This document shows positions 54,302 to 63,742 of a stretch of 64,000 nt of DNA, piece after piece. Below the pieces are notes generated by a model. The model had not been told where the DNA came from. It ran no database searches and worked only from the letters and a program-made list of their open reading frames with translations. The stretch is from Planctomycetaceae bacterium (GTDB taxonomy: Bacteria; Planctomycetota; Planctomycetia; Pirellulales; Pirellulaceae), in the NCBI GenBank assembly GCA_027487485.1, contig JAIYDN010000018.1, positions 124,001 through 188,000 on the forward strand, read 5' to 3'. Position 1 is the first letter of the stretch. Each line of letters starts with the position of its first letter. The position numbers were made by a program, and so were the translations under genes.

Positions 54302-56797
54302 ATGATAAATCAACGAGCCTTCGCGCTGCTTTGCAGTTCCGTTTTGCTTATCGCGATCGCAAGCCAAAAGGGACGCTCCCAATCGCAAGATCCTTCAGCC
54401 TTGCCTGAAACATCGCAACCGAAAGTTGCTGTTGCGAAGAACGTTCAACTTGCCTTCCGAGATCAAGAATGGCTTCCAGCACTTCAATGGTTGGCGACTG
54501 AACAAGAATTAAATCTAGATTGGCAAACTTTGCCTGAAGGCACTTTTAACCTACACAGTACCCAAGATTACAGCCTGGAAGAGGCAGAAGATTTAATCAA
54601 TCTTCAATTGCTGGGGCGGGGTTTCACCCTTTTACGACGCGGTGAAGTGCTGCGTGTTGTTCCGCTGAAAGACATCGACGTCACCCTTGTTCCGCACGTC
54701 GAAGCAGACCTATTGGAGTCCAGTCAACCACACCAATTTGTTCGCGTATCCTTCCCGCTCGAATGGATGATTGCGGACGAGGCCGCGAAAGAGTTTCTGC
54801 CGTTAATGAGTCCGTTTGGAAAACTGTTTCCGATGGCAAGTTCGAACCGACTGGAAGCCATGGATGCGGTGGTCAATTTGCGAGAAGTTCATCGATTACT
54901 ATCACGAGCGGAGAAGGATGAAGGCCGGCGCGAGCGAATCGCGGAATTTCATCTGAAACACCGTAAAGCGGAAGAGGTAGCTAGCAAAGTGCGTCAACTG
55001 GTTGGCCTATCGCCCGATTCAACGTCAGCAAGCTCAGGCGTGCAAACTCAATTGGACATCGAACAAGCTCGATTCAAAGTCGAGGCCGTGAAGCAAATGG
55101 GCCCGAGCGCCAAGGAGCTTTTGACCGACAAAAAGCCGTCGATTTTCATTACGGTCAATGACAAAGAAAACAGCATCCTTGTCAACGCCCCACCCAATAA
55201 AATTGAAATTGTGCGGCAAGCGATCGATGCCATGGATAAGCCTCTTCCTCCTGCTGCATCCACGTGGGAAACAATTGGCAAAGTCAAGGTACATGAGGTA
55301 GCTGGATTCGATCCTGATACCGTTGCCAAGCTCCTAACTTCTCTTCAAGAACGCGGCAACCTTGCCAAAGAGACAAGAATTCAACACGAGGCTGCGTACA
55401 ATCGACTGATCGTATTCGCATCACCGGAGGATCACCTGACGATCTCGCAAGTCGTCGACAGCTTCCGTGCCGAAAAGCGGTCCGCATCGGTGTTACAATT
55501 GGTTTCGCTCGATCCCGTTTACGCGGCAAAATCAATTCAGCTCGTACTCAAGTCGCCCGAGCGTCCCTCGTCGGCTCCTGGTGTTGCAAGCGACGGAAAG
55601 TTTCAGATCGAAGCGGACCCCGATCATCGCCGCCTTCTTTTGTGGGCTACTCCCGATGAGGTTACCGAAGTGCGCGAGTTCTTAATTCGACTGGGGGAAT
55701 CCTTTTCCCAAAGTCTCGCGACTTCGCAAATGCATATCCTGCAACTGAACGGCGGCTCCATCGACGACGTCTCTGAACGCATGAAGGCGCTTTGGAGCGA
55801 CATGAGCGATTCGCCACTGATCATTGAAGAGAAAAACCCACAAGAGGACTTGGATTCAAAGCCCATTCAAACGACGCAACCAGCCCCACTCTCGCCTGCC
55901 GTTGTGCCAGCAGTTTCGATTGCCGCCCCCACAGATGGCACCAAGCTGATCTCCAAACTGGAGGTTGCGTCTGCGACCAAGAGCATCCCTTCCGCCTCTG
56001 GTGGAACGCTTTCGGGTTCCGATGAACCTGCCCTGCGATCCGGCAAAGCCCCCGTTCGTATCGTTGAGGGGGAAAACGGAGAAGTGATTATTCTTTCGCG
56101 CGATCCGGTCGCCGCGGAGTCAGCCAAACGTCTACTGCAACAATTGACCCCTTCGAGCAACAATCTTCGAGTCATCAGTCTCAAGCACGCTCAGGCAATG
56201 TCGGTCAAGGTACAGCTGGAAGCGATGCTGTTGCATACCATGACGCCATCGACATCGAAGCTTTCGACTTCGCTGCCTTTGAAAATTGATGTGGATTCCC
56301 GAACCAATCGATTGCTCATTCAGAACGCCAATTCGCGGCAGATTGAATTAGTAGAGCAGTTGGTTCCAGTGATCGACCAACCCAACTCGGATAGCGATCG
56401 ACTAACCCGAGTTCATCGCGTGTATCGCTTTCAAAATCGACGCGCTAACGATGTTGTAGAAGCGGTGAAGGAAGTCTACCGTGACCTGCTCAGTGTGAAC
56501 GATCGCGTCCTGTCCGCTTCAGCAACCGGCCGAAGCACCAGCTACAATGAAAACTTGGCCGCGTCGGCAAACAACCCCGAGTATCAAGGGCTGATGGCCT
56601 TGGGAGTTGACCGCGAAGCGAACGCGATGATCATCTCGGCCCCCACCTACTTGGTGGATGATGTCATTGCACTCATGGAATTGATGGATACACCGATCGA
56701 TTCGGGAGCGATGGCAGTGGTTCCCTTCACGATGAAAGCAACCGACACCAAAACTCAAGAAGCAATTTCTAGATTACTGTTGCGTCAGAAAAAGTAA
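54302..56797 (+). CDS. Secretin N-domain-like repeat protein lacking the barrel
   Basis: A protein of 831 residues. It opens with a signal peptide (LLCSSVLLIAIASQKG). An STN-like domain (WLPALQWLATEQELNLDWQTL, VLRVVPLKDIDVT) is followed by at least three N1/N3-type ring domains of type II/III secretin proteins: FPLEWMIADEAAKEFLPLMSPFGKLF, FHLKHRKAEEVASKVRQLV..ENSILVNAPPNKIEIVRQAIDAMD, and VYRFQNRRANDVVEAVKEVYRDLL..NAMIISAPTYLVDDVIALMELMD. The conserved C-terminal secretin barrel is absent; the chain ends soon after the last ring domain. ATG 54302 is used, as it precedes the signal peptide. It may be a periplasmic ring protein working with a separate barrel, or a diverged paralogue. It converges on the sugar-transferase gene. 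Confidence 0.75.
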   Translation: MINQRAFALLCSSVLLIAIASQKGRSQSQDPSALPETSQPKVAVAKNVQLAFRDQEWLPALQWLATEQELNLDWQTLPEGTFNLHSTQDYSLEEAEDLINLQLLGRGFTLLRRGEVLRVVPLKDIDVTLVPHVEADLLESSQPHQFVRVSFPLEWMIADEAAKEFLPLMSPFGKLFPMASSNRLEAMDAVVNLREVHRLLSRAEKDEGRRERIAEFHLKHRKAEEVASKVRQLVGLSPDSTSASSGVQTQLDIEQARFKVEAVKQMGPSAKELLTDKKPSIFITVNDKENSILVNAPPNKIEIVRQAIDAMDKPLPPAASTWETIGKVKVHEVAGFDPDTVAKLLTSLQERGNLAKETRIQHEAAYNRLIVFASPEDHLTISQVVDSFRAEKRSASVLQLVSLDPVYAAKSIQLVLKSPERPSSAPGVASDGKFQIEADPDHRRLLLWATPDEVTEVREFLIRLGESFSQSLATSQMHILQLNGGSIDDVSERMKALWSDMSDSPLIIEEKNPQEDLDSKPIQTTQPAPLSPAVVPAVSIAAPTDGTKLISKLEVASATKSIPSASGGTLSGSDEPALRSGKAPVRIVEGENGEVIILSRDPVAAESAKRLLQQLTPSSNNLRVISLKHAQAMSVKVQLEAMLLHTMTPSTSKLSTSLPLKIDVDSRTNRLLIQNANSRQIELVEQLVPVIDQPNSDSDRLTRVHRVYRFQNRRANDVVEAVKEVYRDLLSVNDRVLSASATGRSTSYNENLAASANNPEYQGLMALGVDREANAMIISAPTYLVDDVIALMELMDTPIDSGAMAVVPFTMKATDTKTQEAISRLLLRQKK

Positions 56798-56820
56798 AAT
56801 TGACCAATATCCCAAGGGGG

Positions 56821-58047
56821 CTAATGTCCAACACGGCCCAAAAACACAGCCATCACCGTTTTAAAGACCAACGACACATCGGACCGAACTGAACGCTTGC
56901 GCGAGTACTGCAGATCCATACGCATCCAATCTTCAAACGAGATGTCTCGACTCTTGGAGATTTGCCAAACACAGGTAAGCCCAGGTTTGGTGTCTAGTCG
57001 GCGTCTTTGCCAAGTCTTGCATTGGGCATCTTCGTGACAAGGCAACGGACGCGGTCCCACAATCGCCATATTCCCAATCAGAATATTCCACAACTGTGGT
57101 AATTCATCGATACCCGTGCTGCGAAGAAACTTCCCAACCAACGTGACTCGTGGATCGTTCTTGATCTTGAATGCGGGGCCATCGCGTTCGTTCAATGCAT
57201 GTAACTTTGCTTTCAGTTCTTCTGCATCAACTACCATCGTTCGAAGCTTGTACATGACAAAGGGATTGCCAAATTGGCCCGTACGCATCTGACGGAAAAA
57301 AACGGGCCCCTTGGAGGTTGCCTTGATGGCAATTGCCGCAGTCAAAATGACCGGTCCAGCTAAGAGCAACCCAAAAAGCGAACCAACTACATCCGTGGCA
57401 CGCTTCCACTTCGGGTACTGCGGACAGAAATGAGTTGTCGAAACCGTGCTGTGATGATTCAGCTCCGCAGAACCAACAGAACGGAGTTGCGAATCACCAT
57501 CAGCCCGAATCGCCCTGGCATGGGGTGTCATGATCACGTGACTCGCAGCATGGATACTCGCTTGAGTCCGACATTCTAAACCGAAATCGGAATCGGAATC
57601 GGAATCGGAATCGTGCAAGTCCCGGTTGTCGTTCTTAGCGGCTCGTTCTAATGCTTCGCTACTTCCATAGGTGAAGATACTGGCGTCTACTTGGATACCG
57701 ATCAGCTCGCATGCATCCATGATGGTCTGCTGAACTTTTCTTGCCCCAAAAACATTGGTCATGGGAAGCATTACCCCTAGACCGCCTTTGAGAAGCAGGC
57801 CTTTTTCATCCGTCATACGCAACTTATGGTGCAGCGTCTTCGCAACCAGCCGCATCTGCTTTGCCTGACTCATGCCGGTTATTGGCGAAAGCTGAATCAC
57901 AATCAACGCAAAAAATTGTGAATGTCGATCACAACGCATTCGCTCCTTCAAGATAACCGCTTCCATATCCCGCGGAGAAAGCAGCAATGGGCTTGGAGAT
58001 GTATTTCTCTTGACCCTTTTGATTCGCGGGTTAGTGGATTCAGACAT
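56821..58047 (-). CDS. Sugar transferase with degenerate GGDEF-like N-terminus
   Basis: A protein of 408 residues. The C-terminal 195 residues are a bacterial sugar transferase that moves a sugar phosphate to undecaprenyl phosphate, the first step of exopolysaccharide assembly at the inner membrane: KRATDVVGSLFGLLLAGPVIL (membrane segment), GPVFFRQMRTGQFGNPFVMYKLRTM, STGIDELPQLWNILIGNMAIVGPRP and a KPGLTCVWQ end. The N-terminal 130 residues read like a worn GGDEF domain, with KGGLGVMLPMTNVFGARKV where GGDEF would be. Between them lies an Asp-Ser run from a tandem hexanucleotide repeat. The ATG at 58047 is preferred. No other polysaccharide gene is in the window. Confidence 0.85.
   Translation of the reverse strand: MSESTNPRIKRVKRNTSPSPLLLSPRDMEAVILKERMRCDRHSQFFALIVIQLSPITGMSQAKQMRLVAKTLHHKLRMTDEKGLLLKGGLGVMLPMTNVFGARKVQQTIMDACELIGIQVDASIFTYGSSEALERAAKNDNRDLHDSDSDSDSDFGLECRTQASIHAASHVIMTPHARAIRADGDSQLRSVGSAELNHHSTVSTTHFCPQYPKWKRATDVVGSLFGLLLAGPVILTAAIAIKATSKGPVFFRQMRTGQFGNPFVMYKLRTMVVDAEELKAKLHALNERDGPAFKIKNDPRVTLVGKFLRSTGIDELPQLWNILIGNMAIVGPRPLPCHEDAQCKTWQRRRLDTKPGLTCVWQISKSRDISFEDWMRMDLQYSRKRSVRSDVSLVFKTVMAVFLGRVGH
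57585..57613. repeat. Tandem AATCGG hexanucleotide repeat inside a gene
   Basis: Nearly five in-frame copies of AATCGG (57585-57613) encode the Ser-Asp run in the linker of the sugar transferase. Being a multiple of three, length changes would not break the frame. Confidence 0.9.
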
Positions 58048-58345
58048 GAGGATTCTTTGGTGCAATTCAAGGGGAAATGGGCGCTCAGGAAACCCAAGTC
58101 GACTCAACTTTCGAAAAGAGAGGAGAGCTGCCTGGCGCTTAATTGCAAGGCATTTGGTCACTGAAGCTAGGGTTCTATCATCTCTACCGAATGTGAAATT
58201 GCGAGTTTAAGATATTGAATTTCTTGCAAAATGTGGACACTACGGCCCTACAATTTGACGTTGAAGATCTCCACAAAACTCGCTTTTTTATTGATTTTGG
58301 GTTGCAACTGCTCGCAAAATTGCACGAACCGGGGTGGATACTCTA

Positions 58346-60688
58346 CTATCGATCCGCATCCAATGTCGCTTCGTTCGCAGACCCAGTCATCTCCGTATTG
58401 CCTGTTTTTCGCGACCGTGCCGCTGCCGCGAAGCTATCGGGCAATCGCATCACCCAAAGAACAACAATCCAAAGCATGCCGATTACGGCAATCAATGTCA
58501 GCAAGGCGATAAACCCAACCCACAAGAGTTTTGCCCCCATGGCCTCCACGGGTAACGTGATCGAATTGGCTCGCTCCTGAACCAGAACCCAAAGGTTGGT
58601 AGATTGTTTTCGTTCAAACGAGTCCGAAACACGCTTTGAGATATCAATTCGCACCATCGCCGCAATCCATTCGCCCGAATACGCGGCGCCACGGGGGTCC
58701 TTGGATACAGGATCTACGTAGCGAAAGGTACCTTCATCCTTCAACTTTTTGAGCATGTCCTCATCAATTTGGTACCGGAATCCAGATTCATTGGATGCCG
58801 TCTCGAGGGTAACGTTGCTAAAGGCTGGATGCTGTAGGATGGTTCCCTCTCGAACTCCAGTACCTTTGGAGGTTCCCTCGTGACCGTCGACCAAAATCGC
58901 AAACCTGTCCTCGCGAAGCTCCTGCCCCCCATCGACCGATTCTTCCTCTTCCACCGTTTCCTTGGGTGAGTCTTTCGCTAATAGCTCAAAGTCACCTAAA
59001 TTAATTGTCAGAACCATTAATCCCTCAACTTGACTCGAATCTTTTTCGACGGGCGCGTCAGTAAAGTCCTCGCGGTCAATCAAGATAGGGGTGGATATTG
59101 CTATTTTCCATTTGTTGGTCGTAGTGGATCGGAAAGGAACGCTAACATGAGAAAATGTGGTTCGAGAAATACTGCGCCGTCGGGTACTTTCTTCTAAATC
59201 CTGAGACTGACCTGAGTAGTAACTTCGATAGGCAAAGTTCACTCCAATTTGCTTTTGAGTTTGCTCTTTGGATAACGCCGTGGCCAGCATGGTCCCAAAT
59301 TGATCCGTCACAAACATGGAATCGAACTGAGCTGGTTTTCTTGTGCCGCTTGATTGCGATCGAATCTCGGCCAATCGTTCCATAAGATACTTCTCTAGGT
59401 TCAATCGGGTGGGTAGAGAGGTCAAAGCTTCTTGACTGGCAGGAGGCGTGCGTTCCGTGGCCAGTTTCCGCAACAATTCGTCTCCAGCCTCATCGACGCA
59501 TTCGATGAAGGCCTTGCCAAATGCTTCCCGTTTTGTTTCTTCTTCCAACAGCCGAAAGAGCGTTGCGATTTCAGACTCCAGAGTCCCCGCAGCAAGCTTG
59601 GCCGCAAACAAATTGCTCTTGTATACTTTTTTTCTCAACTGATCGGACAATTCTTGCTCGGCCAAGGAGATACCGCGTTCACCAAACAGGCCCATCACCG
59701 TCATCAGAAGAATTGGCCCTACGATCCCCAGCAACATCAAGGGCCGGCGCAAGCGCGCCATGTTACGGCGTTCGATCGCAGCCAAGACTTGCTGCACGTT
59801 GGCAAACCGGTCCTCAGGTTTCTTTGCTAGGCACCGATCGATGATTCCAATCAGCCACCGATCCATCCCTCGAACACGATGATGAGCACGGGGAAAGTGA
59901 GTCTTATAGATTGTGTCCCGATAGCGTTTCAGTCGCTCTGGCAAACTTGCCGCCGTATCCAACGTGGTAACTGTATCTGGAGTCTTATACGGTGGATTCC
60001 CAACGATCATGCAATACATGATTGCTCCCAATGCATAGACATCCCAACGCGCGTCCGGGATAGCATTCAGATCAGCCTGCTCCGGAGCCATATAAAACAG
60101 AGTTCCCAGTGAAGGCGTTTGCTCTGTGGATAGCCGGCTTTGCCCGAAGTCTGCAAGCCTTGGTAACAAATCTTGATCCAGCAAAACATTGGCGGGCTTG
60201 AGATCGCAATGCAACACCCCTTTGCCATGAGAATGATTGAGCCCTGATGCAATATCCGAAAACACTTCGACCGCCTTGGAGAGCGGCAAGGTACCTCGAT
60301 TCCGAATCAAATCGTCCAGCGATCCATTCTCTAGGTACTCCATCACATAATAGGGAGGTTCCGCATCCCAGCCCACCTCAAGGACCTGCACAATGAACCG
60401 ATTGCCAGCCATGCTGACTAAGTTCTTGACCTCGCGTGTCAGCAGGGACCAATTGACACCCGATCGATGCAAATAAAACTTGATGGCTACCGTTCGCCCC
60501 GTGTTCAGGTTGTTGCCAACCCACACTTGGCCAAACGCTCCCTGGCCAAGCAGTCGATCCAAACGATATCCAGGTACTTGCGCAGGAGGAACGGTAGCCC
60601 GTAGGCTTAGCTCTTCGGCTCGCATTTGCTCCCCAACAGTCTGGTTGAGCGTGTTGTCGAACGGATCTGGATCAGAAACTAAGGTCAA
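58346..60688 (-). CDS. Transmembrane serine/threonine kinase with periplasmic sensor
   Basis: A 780-residue kinase. The catalytic domain (about residues 40-300) has GQGAFGQVWVG (ATP loop), VAIKF (K70), HCDLKPANVLL (H160, D162; Cys replaces the usual Arg, so non-RD), DFG (D180) and the TLFYMAPEQ segment. A membrane helix lies at 316-336. An extracytoplasmic domain of about 390 residues then follows, with MFVTDQFGTMLAT and STPILIDREDF, like Cache-type ligand sensors. A second membrane helix near 720-745 and a short cytoplasmic tail end the protein. It probably phosphorylates cytoplasmic proteins in answer to an outside ligand. The start is TTG; an in-frame TAA lies just before it. The DUF885 gene ends 12 bases upstream. 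Confidence 0.9.
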   Translation of the reverse strand: MTLVSDPDPFDNTLNQTVGEQMRAEELSLRATVPPAQVPGYRLDRLLGQGAFGQVWVGNNLNTGRTVAIKFYLHRSGVNWSLLTREVKNLVSMAGNRFIVQVLEVGWDAEPPYYVMEYLENGSLDDLIRNRGTLPLSKAVEVFSDIASGLNHSHGKGVLHCDLKPANVLLDQDLLPRLADFGQSRLSTEQTPSLGTLFYMAPEQADLNAIPDARWDVYALGAIMYCMIVGNPPYKTPDTVTTLDTAASLPERLKRYRDTIYKTHFPRAHHRVRGMDRWLIGIIDRCLAKKPEDRFANVQQVLAAIERRNMARLRRPLMLLGIVGPILLMTVMGLFGERGISLAEQELSDQLRKKVYKSNLFAAKLAAGTLESEIATLFRLLEEETKREAFGKAFIECVDEAGDELLRKLATERTPPASQEALTSLPTRLNLEKYLMERLAEIRSQSSGTRKPAQFDSMFVTDQFGTMLATALSKEQTQKQIGVNFAYRSYYSGQSQDLEESTRRRSISRTTFSHVSVPFRSTTTNKWKIAISTPILIDREDFTDAPVEKDSSQVEGLMVLTINLGDFELLAKDSPKETVEEEESVDGGQELREDRFAILVDGHEGTSKGTGVREGTILQHPAFSNVTLETASNESGFRYQIDEDMLKKLKDEGTFRYVDPVSKDPRGAAYSGEWIAAMVRIDISKRVSDSFERKQSTNLWVLVQERANSITLPVEAMGAKLLWVGFIALLTLIAVIGMLWIVVLWVMRLPDSFAAAARSRKTGNTEMTGSANEATLDADR

Positions 60689-60700
60689 GGAAACCTGCGG

Positions 60701-62566
60701 TTATTTTTGAGTATGAAACTTCCAAACGGGCAACTGCTCGGTGGACAGTGGCTTCGCGAGCATCTTCAACCTGAGCAATTCGAATGGAATATAGTTTTCT
60801 TTCAAGATGGCATCATGAAAGTCGCGATTATTCATTTTTCCTGCCTGCACTATTTCAGCGTGAAGTGCTCGTAATTGCAAACCTCCTAGCATGTAACCCG
60901 CTTGGTACAAAGGCCCGTATCCGCCCATAATGGAACGGCGGACTTCGGCGGCAGCGGCACTCGGCTCATGCCCGACTCGGTCAATGAGATACTGGACACA
61001 TTCCTCGGCACTCCATTTCCCTAGCTGATAATTGAGCGAGAAAATAATTCGAGCCGCTCGATGGCGTCGCCAGAAAAGCATCCCAACTCGATCTTCAGGC
61101 GAGCCCGCGAAACCCATATCCCACAATTGCATCTCCCAATACAGAGCCCAACCCTCCATCCAAAAGGGAGAACTGAATAGTTGCCGGTAGGGGCGGTACC
61201 GCTCCAAAACGTAGTACTGAAGATGGTGCCCAGGAACCAATTCATGGTGAACGGTTGCGCGGCAAAAGTGAATATTGTTACTCTTCAGGCTCATCAGTTT
61301 CTCGGCATGCGTCATCGTGTTGGTAGGAAAGGAAACGATGATATTGTCCCCTCCTAAGAAGTAGGGATTCACCCGCTGAGCCTCTGGGCTCATCATTTCA
61401 ACTCGCCAGCCTTGCTTGGCCATTTCAGGGATCGAAATCAAATCATTCCCCTCAAGAAAACGAATCGCTTCCCAAGCCAATTCGCGAATCAACTTAGGCT
61501 GATCGCCGGGCTCCACATGCAACGCCTTCACATGCTCCAATGCCTTTCGCCAGTCGCCGTTCAGATTGAGCTCGGTCGCAGCTTCCTTAAACCGTTCATC
61601 GCACCAAGCCAATTCATATTCACCTATGGCAACCAGCTCCGCAGCCGAATAGGTAATCCACGCGTGCCGAAGCTCTTTTTCTAATGCGTCGGCTCCAATA
61701 GGAACCCCCACAATTTTGTCTTTGTCATTTTCATCCAATCCCGCCAAGACTTCGCGCACCGCCTTGCGATGGGCAGACATCGCTGTCTTGGCTGCCTCAA
61801 AAGGCTTCCCTGCCCACCAAGTGTATTCAGGATCGTAGCTGTCGTGATAACGATGAGTGTCTTGAACCTGTCGAGCCAATTGATCCAACAAAGAAACGCC
61901 GTGAACAGCAACGGTGGCCGCCATAGAATCTTCGCTCTTAGGAGCTTTCAAAATCGCTTGCGCTGAAGCATTGGCCTGGGTAGCTATTTCGTCTAACAGC
62001 GACGCTGAATCTTCGGCATCAAAAACACTACCATATTCCTTGGTTGCGCAATAACGAAGCAACAAATCCGAATACGAAATCAATTTCTTCGCGTTATCAT
62101 CGCGAGCAACTTGATTCGCATGGAGCTCCGAATCATGCCGCACTTCTGAACGCAACATCAACCAGTCGATTTGATCGTCATACGGAAGTTTTGCAAAATC
62201 GATCCCGTCTAGTTTCTGCCCCCAAGCCTCTAACATCTTGGTCTTGTATTCCATCCCAATAGGATCGATCGACAAGCGAAAACGATGCCCTAAAGTTTTT
62301 TGGTCGGCCTGGTATTGCAATATGAGAGACGAAATTGCAACATCTTTATCGGATCCAGACCAAGTCGCTATCGAGGCATTCGAGCCATCAGCCACATTCC
62401 CATTCGTGGGTCTCGATAAATTCGATGCATCGGCCTTCTTGACAGTTGGCTTAGTACCCTGAGCCTGACCTTCTGCCGGCAAGCTCATTGCGTAAAGTAG
62501 TACCAGTACCTGCAAAGCCTTGAACGTGTATGTGCCTAAAATGGAAAGTGGATATGCTGGAATCAT
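60701..62566 (-). CDS. DUF885 carboxypeptidase-like metal-dependent protein
   Basis: A protein of 621 residues of the DUF885 family (thermolysin-like metallopeptidase fold). The core motif is VHHELVPGHHLQYYV near residue 440, and other family blocks are WITYSAAELVAIGEYELAWCDERF, EGWALYWEMQLWDMGF and RRSIMGGYGPLYQAGYMLGGLQL. The ATG at 62566 is preferred: it opens a signal peptide (LGTYTFKALQVLVLLYAMSLPAEGQAQG), whereas the longer frame to 62908 overlaps the divergent phosphatase gene. Export to the periplasm follows. Relatives are annotated as carboxypeptidases or peptidases, and substrate specificity is not known. It precedes the kinase gene on the same strand. Confidence 0.88.
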   Translation of the reverse strand: MIPAYPLSILGTYTFKALQVLVLLYAMSLPAEGQAQGTKPTVKKADASNLSRPTNGNVADGSNASIATWSGSDKDVAISSLILQYQADQKTLGHRFRLSIDPIGMEYKTKMLEAWGQKLDGIDFAKLPYDDQIDWLMLRSEVRHDSELHANQVARDDNAKKLISYSDLLLRYCATKEYGSVFDAEDSASLLDEIATQANASAQAILKAPKSEDSMAATVAVHGVSLLDQLARQVQDTHRYHDSYDPEYTWWAGKPFEAAKTAMSAHRKAVREVLAGLDENDKDKIVGVPIGADALEKELRHAWITYSAAELVAIGEYELAWCDERFKEAATELNLNGDWRKALEHVKALHVEPGDQPKLIRELAWEAIRFLEGNDLISIPEMAKQGWRVEMMSPEAQRVNPYFLGGDNIIVSFPTNTMTHAEKLMSLKSNNIHFCRATVHHELVPGHHLQYYVLERYRPYRQLFSSPFWMEGWALYWEMQLWDMGFAGSPEDRVGMLFWRRHRAARIIFSLNYQLGKWSAEECVQYLIDRVGHEPSAAAAEVRRSIMGGYGPLYQAGYMLGGLQLRALHAEIVQAGKMNNRDFHDAILKENYIPFELLRLKMLAKPLSTEQLPVWKFHTQK

Positions 62567-62827
62567 ATCTTCATGCAACCCGTCTAGCGTGAAAACCTCT
62601 TGCTCGAATCTTGCACCCCAGTATACCAAGACGCCGTTTTGAGTGGCGGTGAACGTCATCTTTCCTAAAGCGACGCGTATTCTCGCTACAACCGAATTTT
62701 CGAAATTGGCGTCTGCTCCCTCGGTTTTGCTCGCGTTTTTATCTACCTTGGCAAGAAGCTTGTTTACAATAGCGGATTCCAGGCTCAACGAACCCACTTT
62801 CTCCCCTTCCCCACAACGATCCGAACT

Positions 62828-63658
62828 ATGCCTTTCCGTTTTGCAATCTTGGTGTTGGCAATTGCGAATAGTTTTTTTGCTGGTGCAACTCCCCTTCTTC
62901 TTGCCCAAGAAAAATCATCGTCGGATCCCGCGAAGCCTACCGGGACTCTGCGGCGTGAATCGCCACCATTTCGCGGGTTGGATGGGACTCTGTTCATGCA
63001 ACAGTCCGCCGAATATCGAGCGTGTTGTATTCAGGCCTTTCGCTTAGCGACCCATCTTGCCATGGCCAAAAATCGGGAACGAAAAAAACCTGAACTTCCA
63101 GCTGCTGTCGTACTCGATCTGGATGAAACCGTTTTGGACAATGGTTGGTTCCAGTCGCAGCAAATTCGGGAGCAACTGGCGTTCGATGCCAACCGCTGGT
63201 CTCAATGGGAGCAGGAAGGAGCCGATCAAGTGCGTCTAATCCCTGGAGCGAAAAAATTTATCGAAGCTCTTCGGGCTGCGAACATCCAACCAGTCTATAT
63301 CACTAATCGGAACAACGATGCCCGGCAACAAACACTGAAGGCCTTAGACAGACTAGGAGTCGCCGTACCTGACGAGCAGCTTCTTTGCGCCGACATGTCA
63401 ACAGGCTCCAATAAAACTAGCCGCCGCGAGACGATTGAAGCCAAGTTCGATGTCTTGCTCTACGTAGGAGACAATCTTCGCGATTTTGACGAACGCTTCC
63501 GTTTTGGCGAATCAGGCACCACAGGAAGATTCAACACACTGGACGAGCTGGAAGACAAATTTGGGGTGGAGTGGGTTATACTTCCTAACCCTGCCTATGG
63601 CGAATGGACCAAAGCATTCCGCAATTCGCCCGCCGATGCAGACTTGTTATACAAGTAA
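62828..63658 (+). CDS. Secreted HAD acid phosphatase (class B/C, e(P4)-like)
   Basis: A 276-residue exported phosphatase with a signal peptide (LVLAIANSFFAGATPLLLAQ). The family start FMQQSAEYRACCIQAFRLA precedes the HAD motif VLDLDETVLDNGWFQ (Asp97 nucleophile, Asp99). YITNRNNDARQQTLKAL is motif II, and YVGDNLRDFDERF is the acidic motif III. The e(P4)-type enzymes remove phosphate from nucleotides such as NMN outside the cell; here the mature protein seems to lack a lipobox, so it would be a soluble periplasmic form. The gene is divergent from DUF885 and is followed by the oxidoreductase gene after 84 bases. Confidence 0.92.
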   Translation: MPFRFAILVLAIANSFFAGATPLLLAQEKSSSDPAKPTGTLRRESPPFRGLDGTLFMQQSAEYRACCIQAFRLATHLAMAKNRERKKPELPAAVVLDLDETVLDNGWFQSQQIREQLAFDANRWSQWEQEGADQVRLIPGAKKFIEALRAANIQPVYITNRNNDARQQTLKALDRLGVAVPDEQLLCADMSTGSNKTSRRETIEAKFDVLLYVGDNLRDFDERFRFGESGTTGRFNTLDELEDKFGVEWVILPNPAYGEWTKAFRNSPADADLLYK

Positions 63659-63742
63659 ATCATCGACCAAGACCAACCTCGGCCCGTCACATTAAAACAC
63701 TTTCTTCATTCCCTTTTACCGATCGAGCGAAGTTGCAATTTT

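Noticed and set aside
54302-56797. Full type II secretin (GspD)
   Set aside because: The C-terminal barrel and its signature are missing and no other type II secretion gene is near.
62567-62908. N-terminal extension of the DUF885 protein
   Set aside because: It overlaps the start of the divergent phosphatase gene and precedes an internal signal peptide that begins at the ATG at 62566.
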